This document shows, piece after piece, positions 52,001-64,000 of a stretch of DNA of 64,000 nucleotides (position 1 is its first letter; every line of letters begins with the position of its first letter). Where the stretch lies: contig OX442314.1 of assembly GCA_949358305.1 (NCBI GenBank), forward strand, positions 17,477,060-17,541,059, in the 5' to 3' direction. Both the position numbers and the translations under genes were made by a program. The notes beneath the pieces were generated by a model. That model ran no database searches, had not been told where the DNA came from, and saw only the letters and a program-made list of their open reading frames with translations. The stretch is from Strigamia acuminata (lineage: Eukaryota > Arthropoda > Chilopoda > Geophilomorpha > Linotaeniidae).

Positions 52001-54931
52001 CTTTTTTTTCTTTAAATTTAGATGGTGAGACAATCTCAGTGGCTTCCAGAGCCCATCTCGCAAGCAGTCGGTCGTGAAGTGATGAAATTATCTTTTCTCG
52101 GGCCTTTCTTTAGTTTATCCGCATTTGCCGAGGATGATGTGCGTGATTTAAATCAATTTTAAAATTTGATTTTTATTTCATTGTACGGTTTATTTTAGAC
52201 TCGTGTTGTCGAAAAGTTCTTCTCTGGTAATACGTTGACTGCAGACAATCTTCGATTAATTAACCAGGCGTTGCAACATTCCTTGGAATGTGGCAGAGTA
52301 AGATGGAAATAAAATTTGTATATTTTTTGGGACTTAATTTGTTTTTTTATTTATTTTTCTACAGAGTGAAGCATTTAAAATTTTTCATTCGGTGTTAGTG
52401 AATGCTGACAGTCGTGATTCCGCGATGAATTTTGTTTCCGTTGTATTGAGTTCAAACGAAAAGCGAGCTCAGTTACAAGTAAGGTTTGAAAATCTTGCGT
52501 GTATTTTATTTTTACAATTTTTATAATTTGTTCAGATTGACGAACGGCTCGTAGCCAGCGATGGGTTCATGTTAAATCTCCTGACTGTTTTGCAACACTT
52601 ATCTGTGAAAATCAAACTGGATCGTGTAGATATCCATTACCCCTTCAACACCATGAGCAGAGTTCAAGTTAAAAACGAGACGCGAATTAAATGTACAAAC
52701 CAAGAAGTCACTTCGTGGTTGGAAAAATTGAGTAAGTGAAAGTACACGAATGAAATTATCACTTGTAAGTTTTAATTCATGAAATGTATTCCACAGATTC
52801 GAATAAGACTCATGTTTGGCAAGAGCCGAAATTTCCCACCGAATGTTTTTTCATAACATTACACTGCCATCATTTGTCCATCATCCCTGCTTGCCGCAAA
52901 TACCAGCGGCGACTTCGAGCAATTCGAGACCTTCAGCGTGTCATAGATGAATTGGCTGGATCGGAAAGTCAGTGGAAAGATCTACCACTGGCAGCTAGAA
53001 ACCGTGAATTAATTAAAAAATGGAAGACACAAGTTAAAGTAAGTAACCATTACCACACGTTTATTATTTCGGTTATTTATATTTATTTTTGTTTATTTTT
53101 GCAGAAATTAAGTAAAAGTAAAGCTTGCGCTGATGCTGGATTGTTGGATGAGACGCTTTTACGACGGTGTCTGCAGTTTTATAGTACATCAGTTTCCATG
53201 TTGATCAAATTGGTTTCACCGGGCTCTGAGAAACCAAGTTTGCCACTGCCAGCCATTGTGCCGATGCCGTTCGCTGCATATCCAGAGTGGTATATCGAAG
53301 ATGTTGCCGATTTTTTATTGTTCGTGTTACAGTGAGTTTGATTTTTAGGAAAAAATTGACACGAGCTAATTTTTTTTTAATTAATTGTTTTAGGTTTGCA
53401 CCTCAAGTGCTAGAAGACACTTGCACACCCGATATCCTAACGTTCCTCGTGCTCTTTATATGTAGCCCGACTTACATCAGTAATCCGTACTTAGTAGCAA
53501 AACTGATTGAAGTAATCTTCGTTGCAAACCCGGTTATTCAACCGAGGAGTGAACTTCTGTATCATAATATTATGACGCATCCATTAGCTGAAAAGCATTT
53601 GATTTACTCACTTATGGAATTCTATACGGGTAAATTATTTGGTATAAATTGTGGAAATGATTTAATGTTTGGATTTTGTTTTTTAGATGTGGAAACTACA
53701 GGAGCGACTAGTGAATTTTATGATAAATTTACTATTCGTTATCATGTCAGTATCATTTTCAAAAGTTTATGGGAAAGTCCCGTACATAAAAAGGCCATTA
53801 TTCAAGAGTCTAAGTAATTTTTTTTCTTTTTTGTATTTTTTAGTGAAAAAAATCGGTTTAATGTTTTTATTTTTTTAAATATTAGCTCAGGAAAACAGTT
53901 TGTTCGTTTTGTGAACATGCTGATGAACGATACGACATTTCTATTGGATGAAAGCTTGGAATCACTCAAAAGAATTCACGAAGTACAAGAAGCGATGGAA
54001 AACAAATCAACGTGGAACCAACAAGCTCGAGTAAATATTTTTGAATTTCTACAATTGGGATAAAATTAAATCATGATTATAATTTACAGGACCTTCAGCA
54101 GACGAGACAGAGACAGTTAGCTACTGATGAACGCCAGTGTCGTTCTTACTTGACGTTAGCACGAGAAACAGTGGACATGTTCCACTATCTGACAAAAGAA
54201 ATTAAAGAACCGTTTCTGCGCCCTGAATTGGCTGATCGACTGGCAGCCATGCTTAATTTTAACCTGCAACAATTGTGTGGTCCGAAATGTAAAAATCTGA
54301 AAGTGAAAAACCCAGATCGATATGGATGGGAGCCAAAGAAATTACTGGACCAATTAACCGACATTTATTTACATCTTGACTCGGAACGGTTTGCACAAGC
54401 AGTTGCAGCTGATGAAGTATGAACACACTGCTTATTTTAATTTTGGAGAAAAAAATCACAATAATCTAATTTTATTTGCAGCGGTCTTACAAGAAAGAAC
54501 TGTTTATTGACGCTCAAATGAGAATGAGTAAAGCATTAGTTAAAAGTGCGCTGGAAATAGTGCAGTTCAAAGGCTTTGCAAAACGTGTTGAGGAGATTTT
54601 AATTCAAAATAGAAAGCGAGAAGTGGATTACAGCGATGCGCCTGATGAATTCAGGGGTAAATTGTGTCGGTATTTGAAAATTTTAATTAATATTAATGGT
54701 TTTTTTTTCTCTTTAGATCCGTTAATGGACACGGTGATGGAAGAACCGGTGATTCTTCCGAGCGGCACCGTCATGGATCGGGCAATCATTGTACGACATT
54801 TGCTCAATTCTAATACTGATCCATTCACTCGCCAACCACTTACGATGGACATGCTAAGCCCTGCCACAGAGTTGAAAAATCGCATTGAAAACTGGAAGAA
54901 AAGCAAAGCAATTCAAAGTTCTTCCAAATAA
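49086..54931 (+). CDS. UBE4B: Ubiquitin conjugation factor E4 B
   Basis: A cytoplasmic/nuclear U-box E3/E4 ligase that extends polyubiquitin chains with p97/VCP. Exon 1 is only 24 bases (MNELSQEE) and joins exon 2 at 49521 to give [20 protein letters not shown], the conserved UBE4B start. A Ser-rich region (nine Ser at about 49602) and the variable N-terminus follow. The large Ufd2-core is spread over many exons: [54 protein letters not shown]-like helices, [99 protein letters not shown]. The last exon encodes the U-box ([28 protein letters not shown]). All joined exons are in phase, about 1100-1200 residues. It shares a short upstream region with DDX19 copy B. Confidence 0.95.
49602..49635 (+). 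repeat. Poly-Ser AGC/AGT repeat in UBE4B
   Basis: About nine to eleven AGC/AGT codons in a row in exon 2, N-terminal low-complexity region. Confidence 0.85.
50848..51116. mobile_element. MITE-like element in a UBE4B intron
   Basis: About 269 bp with terminal inverted repeats TACCGTATTTCCTTT (left, from 50848) and, on the right, AAAGGAAATACAGTA (51102-51116), each beginning or ending with TA. The match extends imperfectly into TTTTGTGNAC. Inside, three related motifs (TATTGGAGACCCG at about 50912, TATAGAGACCGCG at about 51029, TATTAGAGACCCGCG at about 51079) recur. No ORF. The ends recall pogo/Tigger-type non-autonomous elements, which is inference. Host splice sites are intact. Confidence 0.7.
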
Positions 54932-55526
54932 AAATACCATTTTTGACATTCCCACGAGAAAAGTCGACTATAATTGGGATTGACGATGTGATTCACTTAA
55001 AAATATAATATATATAAATATATATTAGAAACTTCCTGTGCAGTTGATGATTTCAGTTCATTAATATGAATTTAACTACAAGTTTTTCTTAAAACGTCAT
55101 CTAAGAATTGAGTATTTAAACGAACGTTTTATAATTTTATATTTTATTCTAGTTGTAATCGTCTGTAATAGATATTTTCTTCCTAAGGAATTAGTATAGG
55201 GATTTGAATTTGTACTATAAAGACTGGCACTTTATTTTATGTCTTATCGAGACACTTTCAGAAAATTGATTTGTAACAAAATGTGTTTTTTTTTTTTAAA
55301 GAAACAAATTGCTTGACTTGCCATCAACTTTTTAAATCCAGGGGCAGTAGGAAAAAATGATAGCAATTTGCTGTACTATGAGTTTAAACCAAACTAAATA
55401 AATATTTGTATTAAAATAATGGATTTAATTGGTCTAATTAACAATTTTCTAAATTTTGTACAGTGTTTTCACCGGAAATATTGTACTCTAAAGCAACAAA
55501 CAATACAATCCTTTAAACAAATTGAT
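54932..55526. other. Convergent 3' regions of UBE4B and PINK1
   Basis: The stretch between the two stop codons. It includes an AT microsatellite-like run near 55000-55030 and an AATAAA at 55397-55402, usable by UBE4B. No gene seen. Confidence 0.55.
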
Positions 55527-57651
55527 TCAAAAGTAATTCAAGCTCTCTTCGACTTCGGACATCCGCACGCGACTCAGAAACGAGTTTCTGATTTGCGCAA
55601 ACAACGATTCCACCTCGTTTACTCCCTGACACAACGTGATGGCAGCTTCCATAACCATCCATTCGAGCACGATTTTCGACGATATCTTTTCCTTTTCGCC
55701 AGAAAGGACGGATTGCGGACCCCAAAGAAGGAGGTGACAAACATTCGCTGCTACAGATGGCGAAGGACGCTAAAATTAAGTAAAGTTTTATTTTAAAAAC
55801 TCAAGTTACCTAACAACAATATTAAATTAAATTTTACCTCTCTAGGATTTCGTCTGAGAATACATTTCACAAGTTTGCCGATCGCATCAGGCATTAAAGT
55901 TGGGGATGCGGGTAAATTACTCTCCTGATATGTACGCGTTTCGAGCCTATTCCTAGCTCTATTTCCATAAAACGGATTGAATTCACCATAAATTTCGTAC
56001 GCCAATGTGCCTGCTGTCCAAAGATCAGCACGACTGTAATCAATTACTGTAAATGGACTTGCTTTTGCTGATGCCACCTGGAAAATATAATTTACTAGTA
56101 TTAATATTAATTAATACTTTAAATTTCTAGAAGTCGTACCTCCGGAGCCATTAAGGCACAATTTCCACCAAGTTCAATGTCGTCGCTAACGTAATGCAAC
56201 TTCAAATTAGAGTTTTCCTTAGCCAAACAACAACCGAAGTCTGTTATTACCAAATGCGGGCAGTCTAAGCCTAAATAGATGTAATAAAAGAAAGTTACGA
56301 GCCATTTCAAATTATTGATGCTAATTGTGTAGTCACCTTCGCTCAAGTCAAGTAATATATTATCAGTTTTCAAGTCTCGATGTGCAATATTAACCCGTAC
56401 TAAGTGATTGATTCCTTCGAATAATTGCAACAGCAACAAAATCCGAGTCGTTGGAGATGGGGTGTGGGATGCCAGATAATCTTTTAAGCTGGTATCGTAT
56501 CTTTAAAGAGAATTCTCTAAGTAAAAATCAATTTTACATTTTCCTTCTTTAATCAAATACCGTTTCATGACGAGAAAGAGTGTCATGTTGCGACCAAGTC
56601 CGTCTTCATTTAAACGTCTGGGAAGAGCATTAGGATATAAATTGAGAGCATCTGGCAGAAACGGAACAGTGTCTACAAAGGCACAAATCATGTCCACAAC
56701 GTTCAGATGAGGCGGAAGACATTTTGAGCCAAACTTGAAACTAAAAGAACATGAATAAACAGTTTGCATTTCCTTTTCTTCGTTGTAATCAGGCAATTTA
56801 CTTGTAATCCCAAAGATCCATCTCTTCTCTAATTTCGATTATCTTCGCAGGAACGGTTTCACGTGACATGCATTTTAATATGGTTGTTGCATTCGATTCA
56901 GCCTCGTAATTAAACATCATTTTAACTGCCAAATCGTACTCCCCGAACCGACCACTCGGCAAAACTTGACATAAATAAAATTAACAAAATATAATTAATT
57001 TAATTTTTTTTTAATTTTGTTTAATTACCATCTTCAATTTCTTGATTTTTCCATTTAGCACTGTGTACAATCGCATTACATCCTTTGGCAATTACAGAAC
57101 CAATTTGCAAATCGCTTAATGATGATGCGGTTTCATAAATTATACTTTCCTTCTGTCGATTAAGCAGATCAACGCACACCTTAAATCATTAAATGATAAA
57201 AATAAATTACAACGTTTAAACAACCCTTTAATGACATTACCCTAATTTCCTCACAAATCCCCTCCAACTCATCTTTCTTGGTTATGATGCCGTGACCAGA
57301 TATCAAATTAATCCCCACAAATCCTAGATACGGTGTCAGTTGCCGGCCCCCATACATTAACTTTTTGGCTGCATTCCGACGCAATTCAGCAGCGGGACTG
57401 TTTGTCAGCCATTGGATGAATTTTTGAGCGAAAAATGGTGTTTTGCCATCCAATTTCTGCTTCCATACAATATCGGCCAACCCACCGAGTAAACCCTTCT
57501 CATTTTTTACATCCTGCGCTGCTCGAATTAAATAATTCTGTGCAATTCTGCTACCAAACGGGTTCGTTTGTTCGACGTTGCCGAAAAGAACTTCGCACAC
57601 GATTTTTCTCCCATAACGGAACAGCAAATTTGTTGCGGCTCGAAAAGACAT
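55527..57651 (-). CDS. PINK1: PTEN-induced kinase 1 (mitophagy Ser/Thr kinase)
   Basis: A mitochondrial kinase that phosphorylates ubiquitin and Parkin on damaged mitochondria. Exon 1 (57651 down) begins MSFRAATNLLFRYGRKIVCE, an Arg-rich presequence, then an outer-membrane-side segment and GRQLTPYLGFVGINLISGHG (membrane-anchor region). The kinase domain shows GSVIAKGCNAIVHSAKW (P-loop), DLAVKMMFNYEAESNA (Lys), HRDLKTDNILLDLSEGD, ITDFGCCLAKENSNLKL, the activation-loop GGNCALMAPEV and SRADLWTAGTLAYEIYGEFN, ending with RPSPSVAANVCHLLLWGPQS and a C-terminal extension ending VRMSEVEESLNYF. HRD, DFG and APE are intact, and the PINK1-specific insertions and C-terminal domain are present. I estimate about 560 residues, close to the family length. 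The 5' end faces the 7TM gene. Confidence 0.95.
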
Positions 57652-60600
57652 TACGTTTTCCGCCGCTTGACTCGCCCAACAGGGCGAAACTAATAGCAAT
57701 ATTCCTTTCAGCGTGCAAAAGTGTGTTAAAACGTAAAGAAATTATCGTTATTGCATTAGAGTATTAATTGCGACGTTATTTTCGGCTATGTCGTCCACCA
57801 TTTTCTATTTGGCAGATGCTCAGCTGGTTGCAGTTGATATAGCGCCAATTCAATGCAGTGTTAGTATCCAAAACTACTATCTTTTTTGCATTTGTGTGAA
57901 GTGAACTACGTGTAAAATTTAATTTTTTAAATTTTTTTTCACAAATACTTATTTATTTATAAAATGTTGGAACCATTAATTAATTCTTTTTTATTTTTTT
58001 TTCTCCAAGGTTGGGAGGACACAAGGGAAAAGAGTAATCTATCAACTTTGATTATCATCACGATGGTATTAATATTTAAACGAATTGATTTCTTTTCGTG
58101 TTTATTATTCGCCGTAATCAATGAATTCAAAAAACATACATAAAAATTATTAAATATAAATTTATACTTTAGTAAACAAGAACATTTTATGTTTTCAGAA
58201 CGTGCGATTTAAAAAAAATAAAGTTATTATTAGCATTTAAAAAAAATTCCTTTAACCACGTCTGGTCACGAACAAATCCATTCGGTGTTCGCCGGCTTCA
58301 CCTGCTGGTTGAATAGAAAAACGCATGCGCGAGAATGAGGACAATCGAAAATCGTCTGCCAAAGCTCCGCCTACGCTTGCTCACTTGTAACGAGCTTCTA
58401 GTCAGACACAAACGCGGCACGTGAAAGACGACAGCAGTGATGAGAGAGAGGTAAGTCCAATTATTATTCCGTATTGCTCCTAAACAAATATCATCGAACA
58501 TATCCGATTGGGCTTATTGATTTATTGAAAAGATGGTTCAGCCCGCTTAAAAAAGAAATTAAAATTAAAAAAAAACGGAAATGGCAAAAAGAAAATTGGA
58601 AAAAAAGCGAAATAAAGAAGAATAGCAAAAAACTCCACCTACCAATCAAATTAATAAAGCAACACAATCGAAAATGGCGCAAAAGTTGATTACCCGTGAA
58701 TTTAATTGGCAATTAGTGTTGACATTTTACAAGTATTATTATTGCATCTTTTTGTGTACATGTACAATTCGAATCTCGGCATCAGTCATTAAGGACATTA
58801 AAACAGGCCGGTGGAAAAATAATGAAAATTTTGCGTGCTCAAATGCACATTTTAAATCATCTCCCATAGATTGATTTATCATTGCCTACAGACACCACAC
58901 CCGTTTTACAGCATTAAATTCATTTTGGCAAAAAAGCAAAAAGATGAAATCTTTGGCTCACAAGGCGGGTTTATGGCCCTGACTCGTCACTTATGCAAAT
59001 GAACTTATTTCCGTTTATATATGTCATATGTTAGCGTGGTACATAAGATTAATACCTCGAAACTATGTTGCGCTATTGATTTCATTTGCCCTTGGACTTT
59101 GTGTATTTTCCACTCTTAGACACGATAAATAACTGAAATCGAACATTTATATTAAACACATTTATTTATTTATTGTAGTTTCAAGTTCAGAATACTCTGA
59201 AGTAGGTGAAATACTTCTTTCCCGTTAACGATTTATATCAATTTAATGCCGCGCTGTGTGCGGAAATTGACGACAATTCCACGAATAACGCAAAAGAAAA
59301 CATTTTGTTCAATCAATCGCTGTGTCTAATGCCCGTTAAAACAAAATAGTCTCGTAGTGTGGGGAAAAGCTTTTCTGATTTATGCTTCAGGATTTCAATA
59401 AAAGAGTGCGACATATTAAAAATGCAAAATGATACAAAATGTTGGCCTTTCTCATTGAATTATGGCACCTTTAGTTCTTCTTACGCATCGCAGAATATGC
59501 AGTGGTGTAATCAATCTTTAGAAATTTATTTTACGGCATGTAAAAATTTCTTTTTATATAAATATCATTGGTTTTATGTGCAAAATGCGTGTCCATAGAA
59601 GTAAAAAAAAGAAAAAAGAAACATTATCCAAATTTTATTTCTGCTTATTTTAGGAACAGAAATCGTTTAGTTAATATAGAAAAAATTAATGCCTGTTTCT
59701 TTGATGAGAAGTTCCGCGTCCGCTTATTGGAAAAAATAAAATAAAATAAAAAAAATATTGGGAACAAAAAAAAAAACCTAGAGGGGGTTTGAGATTTGAA
59801 CAAATGCCAACCCTATGGTGAATAAAATTTAATTAATGGAACAGTCAACTCAAGTTGCTAGCAAATCCATACAGTATACAGCAAAACAGATGAGTCGCAA
59901 ACAAAATTCTTCTTTCCATGTAAAAAAAAATGTTTACCGAAAAGATTCTTTTCGAAAGTAATTACAGAAACCGACTCAAGACACGACGCACGTGACTTTA
60001 TCTCGGTCGTTTCCGTTACTATTGTTTTTTTTTTAAATAAAAATAAAAAAGAAAATACAGAAAAGAAAAGAAAAGAAAAACAATAAAAGAAAAGAAAAGA
60101 AATTACAATTTCCACAATTTTTGCTCAAGAAGCACGCACCGTTTGTTTCTATTGGACCACATATCCCATAATGGGCGTTGGTGCGTCTATTTTAATGAAC
60201 TCATTAAAATGCACACGAGTGCATAAAGTCAAGCAGGAAACGCCTCATTATATCGGATACAAAAAAAAGAAGTCTACTTCTGGTACTATCTTTTCAATTT
60301 CTTTCCCCCGCGCGTAAATTACATCACTTTAGAGTTTCTTATTGACGTGTGGCCCGAACCAGAGTTAAGTTTAGGTTTAAAACGCCAAGGCTTTATTACC
60401 AAAGTCTTCACTCTTCACCCAATTGAGAACAAACTCGTTCTGCACGAACGACAGATAAATCCCAGCGTATTACCATCTCTTCCACTATCCAGTTCCTCAT
60501 TTCCAACACAATAGACACACTCGGGAGAAATTGATTAGCTCCAAACACCTCGTGGAACTAAATTAAACTTATTTTCAGCCATAACCTTCATCATTCTAGA

Positions 60601-61345
60601 CAAACAGATGAGTCTCTATAGAAACGCAAATTGACTTCCCTTCAAGAATATTCTTAAATCCCAGTAGAACCATGCTGTGAATTTTTTTTTTTAAACATTT
60701 CCATCTTTTCGTCTGCTTTAGGTAAATAATTATGTTTATCGAATGTCGGTATCAAGTTAGTTTTTGATCTTTTGCCGTTGCCGCACATTTTAGTAATGAA
60801 AGTTTCATCTCGGAATGAAAGAAGGATTTATTTTTTTGTGGCAGCAAACAAAAGTCTTTTCTCTTCATCAAGTCACTTTCTTGTGATTCGAAATGCGGGC
60901 GAAGCCCCTTAAGACATCCATTTCTTTTTAGTTGTTAGTTTTCTTTTTCTATTCGATTTATTTCATTTAATCTACAAAAGAGAAGAAAAAAATAATTCAT
61001 AACATTAGACATTATACGATACATGCATTTGCTTTCAACTATGAAATTACATGGAAATATGATTATTTCTATATATACATGTATAAATAAAATCGATATT
61101 AATTTATTTTTCATCGTAATATTGATTAAAAAAAACCAACCAAGTTTTGCCTGCCATTTAATTAATTTCCTGGGAATACTTTAATGAGCGTAACAGTCAC
61201 CAGATTTGAACTAAACGTTCAATCATCCGCATTTCGTGGAAATGAAAACGTTCCGATAGAGACGGGATGAAAAAGTTTGGCCAAACATTTACTACAGATA
61301 AATCGTTCTCTTCTATTTCTAGTAATTATTAACCACAAATTCGTG
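57652..61345. other. Divergent region between PINK1 and the 7TM gene, mostly a large intron
   Basis: Probably the PINK1 5' region, then a GC-richer plus-strand stretch at about 58290-58450 ending GAGAGAGAG before GTAAGT, which looks like a non-coding leader exon of the 7TM gene, followed by an intron of about 2.8 kb. The intron has A/T homopolymers and (AAAG) runs near 60060-60100. Several short ORFs inside (e.g. 59359-59598) have no splice-supported partner. Confidence 0.5.
58290..58450 (+). other. Putative 5' UTR exon of the 7TM receptor gene
   Basis: A stretch of local GC enrichment that ends with a consensus donor (AGAG then GTAAGTCC). No ORF continues, so it would be untranslated. Its start is a guess. 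Confidence 0.35.
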
Positions 61346-63636
61346 ATGGTGAGCCTGTACACAGCCAACATCCACGGGTTTCCCGAATTCGGAGAGTGGC
61401 AGCATCGAAGTCTCAATGGGAGTGTGTTGGGCGTTGGCGGGGGCGGAGACCCGCCGGCAGACCTTCTTTCCCTCATCACTATTATCGGCAGCAGTATGTC
61501 CCTTGTGGGATTAGTTTTTGGCTTCCTGGTGCATAGTCTCTTCTCGGATGTTCGTTCAATCGCCAGTACCGCCCTCATGAATTTATTGGCCACTTTGTTC
61601 GTGGCTCAGGTAATATATCTAATCAATTTCCTTTTACACGAGAAAAAAAATAGTAAAGCAAAAAAAGTGTGGAAGCTAGATGAGATGGGAAGTTGTATAA
61701 AGGAGCCACAATCCTCTCAAGTTCTTTTTTCGTCTTCTTCTTCTTCTTTCTCTTCTTCTTTTCTTTGTCTTCCTTTTCTTTCTTTCTTTTCTATTTTGCG
61801 GCGGCCACGCGTGTGTTTCTAAATGTTGTCGCCGAGAGGTGAACTTTAATGGTTTCCTAAACTCGTCTATTGAGCTTGAGACACACGCTGCGACCTGTGT
61901 GGCACTGGAGAAGAAAAGTGTGACGTCACAGTGACAAATCGATGGAAAGAAGGACGTCCCTACAAGATGCTTTGGCCGCGATCTTTAAGTCGAGTCGGGA
62001 TCGTTGATGTTACGGGGGTCTGATTCAGCATGAAAAATGCGCCAAAGATGCAATAAAAAAAAATTGCATAACTTGCAGCGTATATCATATCCGTAACGGT
62101 AACGGCCAGCAACCGTTTCCATGGTAACGATTTCTTTATCAACAACAACAATCGTAGAACCCCTGGATTGCTTGGCGTGTTGCTGACTGGAATAAATAAA
62201 TGGCAAAACAACGAGCAGAATCTAATTATCGCAAGGTCGCCAACCAATTGTCGCTTTTCGAAAGAAGGGGTTCCTTAAACCGGGCTAGAATCAATTTGAA
62301 CCGAACATCCCCAAACTTGTTCTTACTTCTTATACTGTACTTGTACAGTGTACCGAATTGCCAATACTCATTTAGAAATGGCGATGTATATTCAAAGTGT
62401 GCGCTTCCAAGGCAATTAACCTTCATTGACTTGATGCGTGTGCTTATAGCGAATTTCGAAATTATGGGGTTTTACGCAATCAGCTTTTAATCAGCTTTTT
62501 CCTAAAAGTACCCTACCGGTAAGCTTGTAGAATTAACGTTTTCAGCCGATTAAAACTTTCGTTTAAAACCCATAATTATATAATGCAGATAAGAAATAAT
62601 GGCAGAGATTTCTTTTCCAACGTGTAATTTAATTTGCCAGTAAATAATGCAGAAAATAAAAATTAAAAAAAAATGCGAAATTACTCCGTATTATTGAATA
62701 AATTTAAAGTTTAATTTTGTTTTTCTCTTTTGTTATTGGCACCTGCCTGCGCCGATACAGGTACTTTTCATCGTTCAAGTGGAAAAAGCCCCGTCTTCGT
62801 CTCCAGCTGTGTGTTTAGGCTTAGCATGTAGTCTGCGGTTTTTTTGGTTAGCCATGTTTGCTTGGGTTGGAGTTTTAGCCCATCATCTTTTGCATATTTT
62901 AACCGGCGACAAACACGCGACGGGCGCCGTCGTCACCATATCCACACCCATCGCCGCATTTCCATCTTCATTAGCAGCCGCATCGTACCCAGCAACGGAA
63001 AAGCGCAACTGCTCACCTCTCGCCAATCACGTCCTAACATACAGCGCAACAGCGTGGGGAATTCCATTATTTCTTTCGTTGGCAGCCGCACTGCTTTATC
63101 AACAAGGGGGATTTCACGTACAGATCATATCTCGCAAGAGTTTTCGTAACTGCTGGCTTCTGAGTGCCCCTCCTTTACGTTGGACTTTCGACATCCCCGT
63201 GGCCCTGCTGACCGCGTTCAATATTTACGCGTACGTGAAAACAGCCGTCGCCATTCGTTATGTTGCTAGTATGCAGATGGAGCGAAAAATACAGAAACGC
63301 ATGCGCCGTCGCCGTTTTCGCCAGCTGTTCTTATTGGTCAAGCTGCACGCGCTACTGGCCATTATTTGGGCTCTCGAAATGATCTCAGATTTTGCCGGAA
63401 GCCAGGCGTTGTGGTCAGTTTTCGTGGTGGTGTTCTCTCTGCAAGGTGGATTTATCGCCTTAGTGTATTCGTGTAGCGTCAAAGTAATGAAATTCTACGC
63501 GGAAGGAGTTCTTTCAGATTGGAAACACCATTCCAAACATTCCACAACATTTAAGAAAAGTCTTGTCAGCTCGTCTATGTCTCTTTCAAGCAGCATGGAA
63601 CTGCTTACGTCAGAACCGACACCTCAACCTCTTTGA
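61346..63636 (+). CDS. Family-B (secretin-type) 7TM receptor, Mth-like
   Basis: Two coding exons (61346-61609 and 62761-63636, both phase 0, CAG/GTAATA donor and ATACAG acceptor) give 379 residues. A short N-terminus of about 40 residues (one Asn-Gly-Ser site) precedes seven hydrophobic helices. TM1-TM2 read LLSLITIIGSSMSLVGLVFG and ALMNLLATLFVAQVLFIVQV; TM3 is LRFFWLAMFAWVGVLAHHLL; TM6-TM7 are LVKLHALLAIIWALEMISDF and VVVFSLQGGFIALVYSC. The W-rich TM3 and the SLQG motif are typical of adhesion/secretin and Methuselah-like receptors. No GPS/GAIN domain and no Cys-rich ectodomain were found in-frame upstream. The acceptor before the start at about 61320 lets exon 1 read further upstream (VIINHKFVM), so an upstream coding exon cannot be excluded. 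The cytosolic tail is Ser-rich. Confidence 0.78.
61610..62760 (+). other. 1.15-kb intron of the 7TM gene
   Basis: Separates helix 1-2 from the rest. Holds a CT-rich tract (61728-61795) and small antisense frames without coding support. A frame reading through the donor stays open to 61822 but becomes low-complexity Ser. Confidence 0.7.
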
Positions 63637-64000
63637 ACGGATTAGAGTTGGCCAAATCAAATTGAATTGAATCAAAGAAATAAATAGAAAAAACGAAAAG
63701 AGAAAAGAGAACAAACAAAAAAATAGTAGAAAGAAAAATAAAACTTATAAGAGAGGAAAGGAAGGAAAGAAAGAAAGAAAAACAACCGGCAGTGCATTTG
63801 ACTTTTTCCTTTCAATTTGTCTTTATGCTTTTTAGGTTTTCCAAATAAATGTCAAATGCTTTTCACTTGCAATTTTTTTTCTTATTTTAATATTAGAGAC
63901 CATCATTTTTTTTGGGAGGTGAAAACTTTAACCAAAAACCAAAAAGCAAATATTTTTTCTAGAAATTTAATTTAATTAATCTATTCTATTCTTGTGTTCG
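63637..64000. other. 3' region of the 7TM gene
   Basis: A-rich with (GAAA) units at about 63755-63785. AATAAA at 63844-63849 is the likely polyadenylation signal. Confidence 0.5.

Noticed and set aside
59359-59598. 79-codon Cys-containing ORF in the 7TM first intron
   Set aside because: No signal peptide, no splice-supported continuation into the receptor; AT-rich chance frame.
61610-61822. Read-through extension of the 7TM exon into a Ser-rich end
   Set aside because: The consensus donor and perfect in-phase join to helix 2 make this an intron.

Overview
The window is a compact eukaryotic, animal nuclear segment. It is AT-rich, and most introns are 55-120 bp with GT-AG borders and T-rich acceptors. 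I recognise conserved metazoan genes (TMEM222, a FOXJ2/3-type forkhead factor, GIGYF, DDI1/2, a ClC-2-type chloride channel, ALG3, DDX19/Dbp5, UBE4B, PINK1). Two secretin-superfamily GPCRs resembling the Methuselah-like group point to an arthropod. The very short introns and tight gene packing would suit a small-genome crustacean such as a branchiopod, but that is inference. There are no bacterial, phage or CRISPR features.

Layout: 0.4-1.2 kb, last exons of an unidentified minus-strand gene; 3.4-4.2 kb TMEM222 (+); 4.6-6.1 kb FOXJ2/3 (-); 7.5 kb a possible 36-residue membrane micropeptide (+); 8.0-16.5 kb a 29-exon receptor guanylate cyclase (+); 16.9-18.2 kb a Methuselah-like GPCR (-); 19.0-24.9 kb GIGYF (-); 25.9-27.7 kb DDI1/2 (+); 28.0-33.6 kb ClC-2 type channel (-); 36.1-37.8 kb ALG3 (-); 38.3-41.4 kb an unrecognised single-pass membrane protein (+); 43.6-45.6 and 46.5-48.5 kb two tandem DDX19 copies (-); 49.1-54.9 kb UBE4B (+); 55.5-57.7 kb PINK1 (-); 61.3-63.6 kb a second family-B 7TM receptor (+), with a probable 5' leader exon near 58.3 kb.

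The genes are independent housekeeping and signalling loci, not an operon. Several sit head-to-head with short shared upstream regions: GIGYF/DDI, ALG3/the membrane protein, DDX19/UBE4B and PINK1/7TM. TMEM222/FOXJ, guanylate cyclase/GPCR and UBE4B/PINK1 converge. By function, PINK1 (mitophagy kinase), UBE4B (E4 ligase) and DDI (ubiquitin-directed protease) all touch ubiquitin quality control. GIGYF and DDX19 act on mRNA translation and export.

The most unusual content is the receptor guanylate cyclase. It has about 490 extra N-terminal residues with an internal repeat, then a ligand-binding-like region, two EGF-like modules, a transmembrane helix, a degenerate kinase domain and an intact cyclase domain, about 1670 residues in total. 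It also uses one clear and one probable GC-AG intron. Other points of note are the DDX19 tandem duplication, which appears to have carried along the shared promoter and a relic of the UBE4B first exon; two intronic MITE-like foldback elements; a retained-intron alternative C-terminus of DDI; and an unrecognised single-pass membrane protein.
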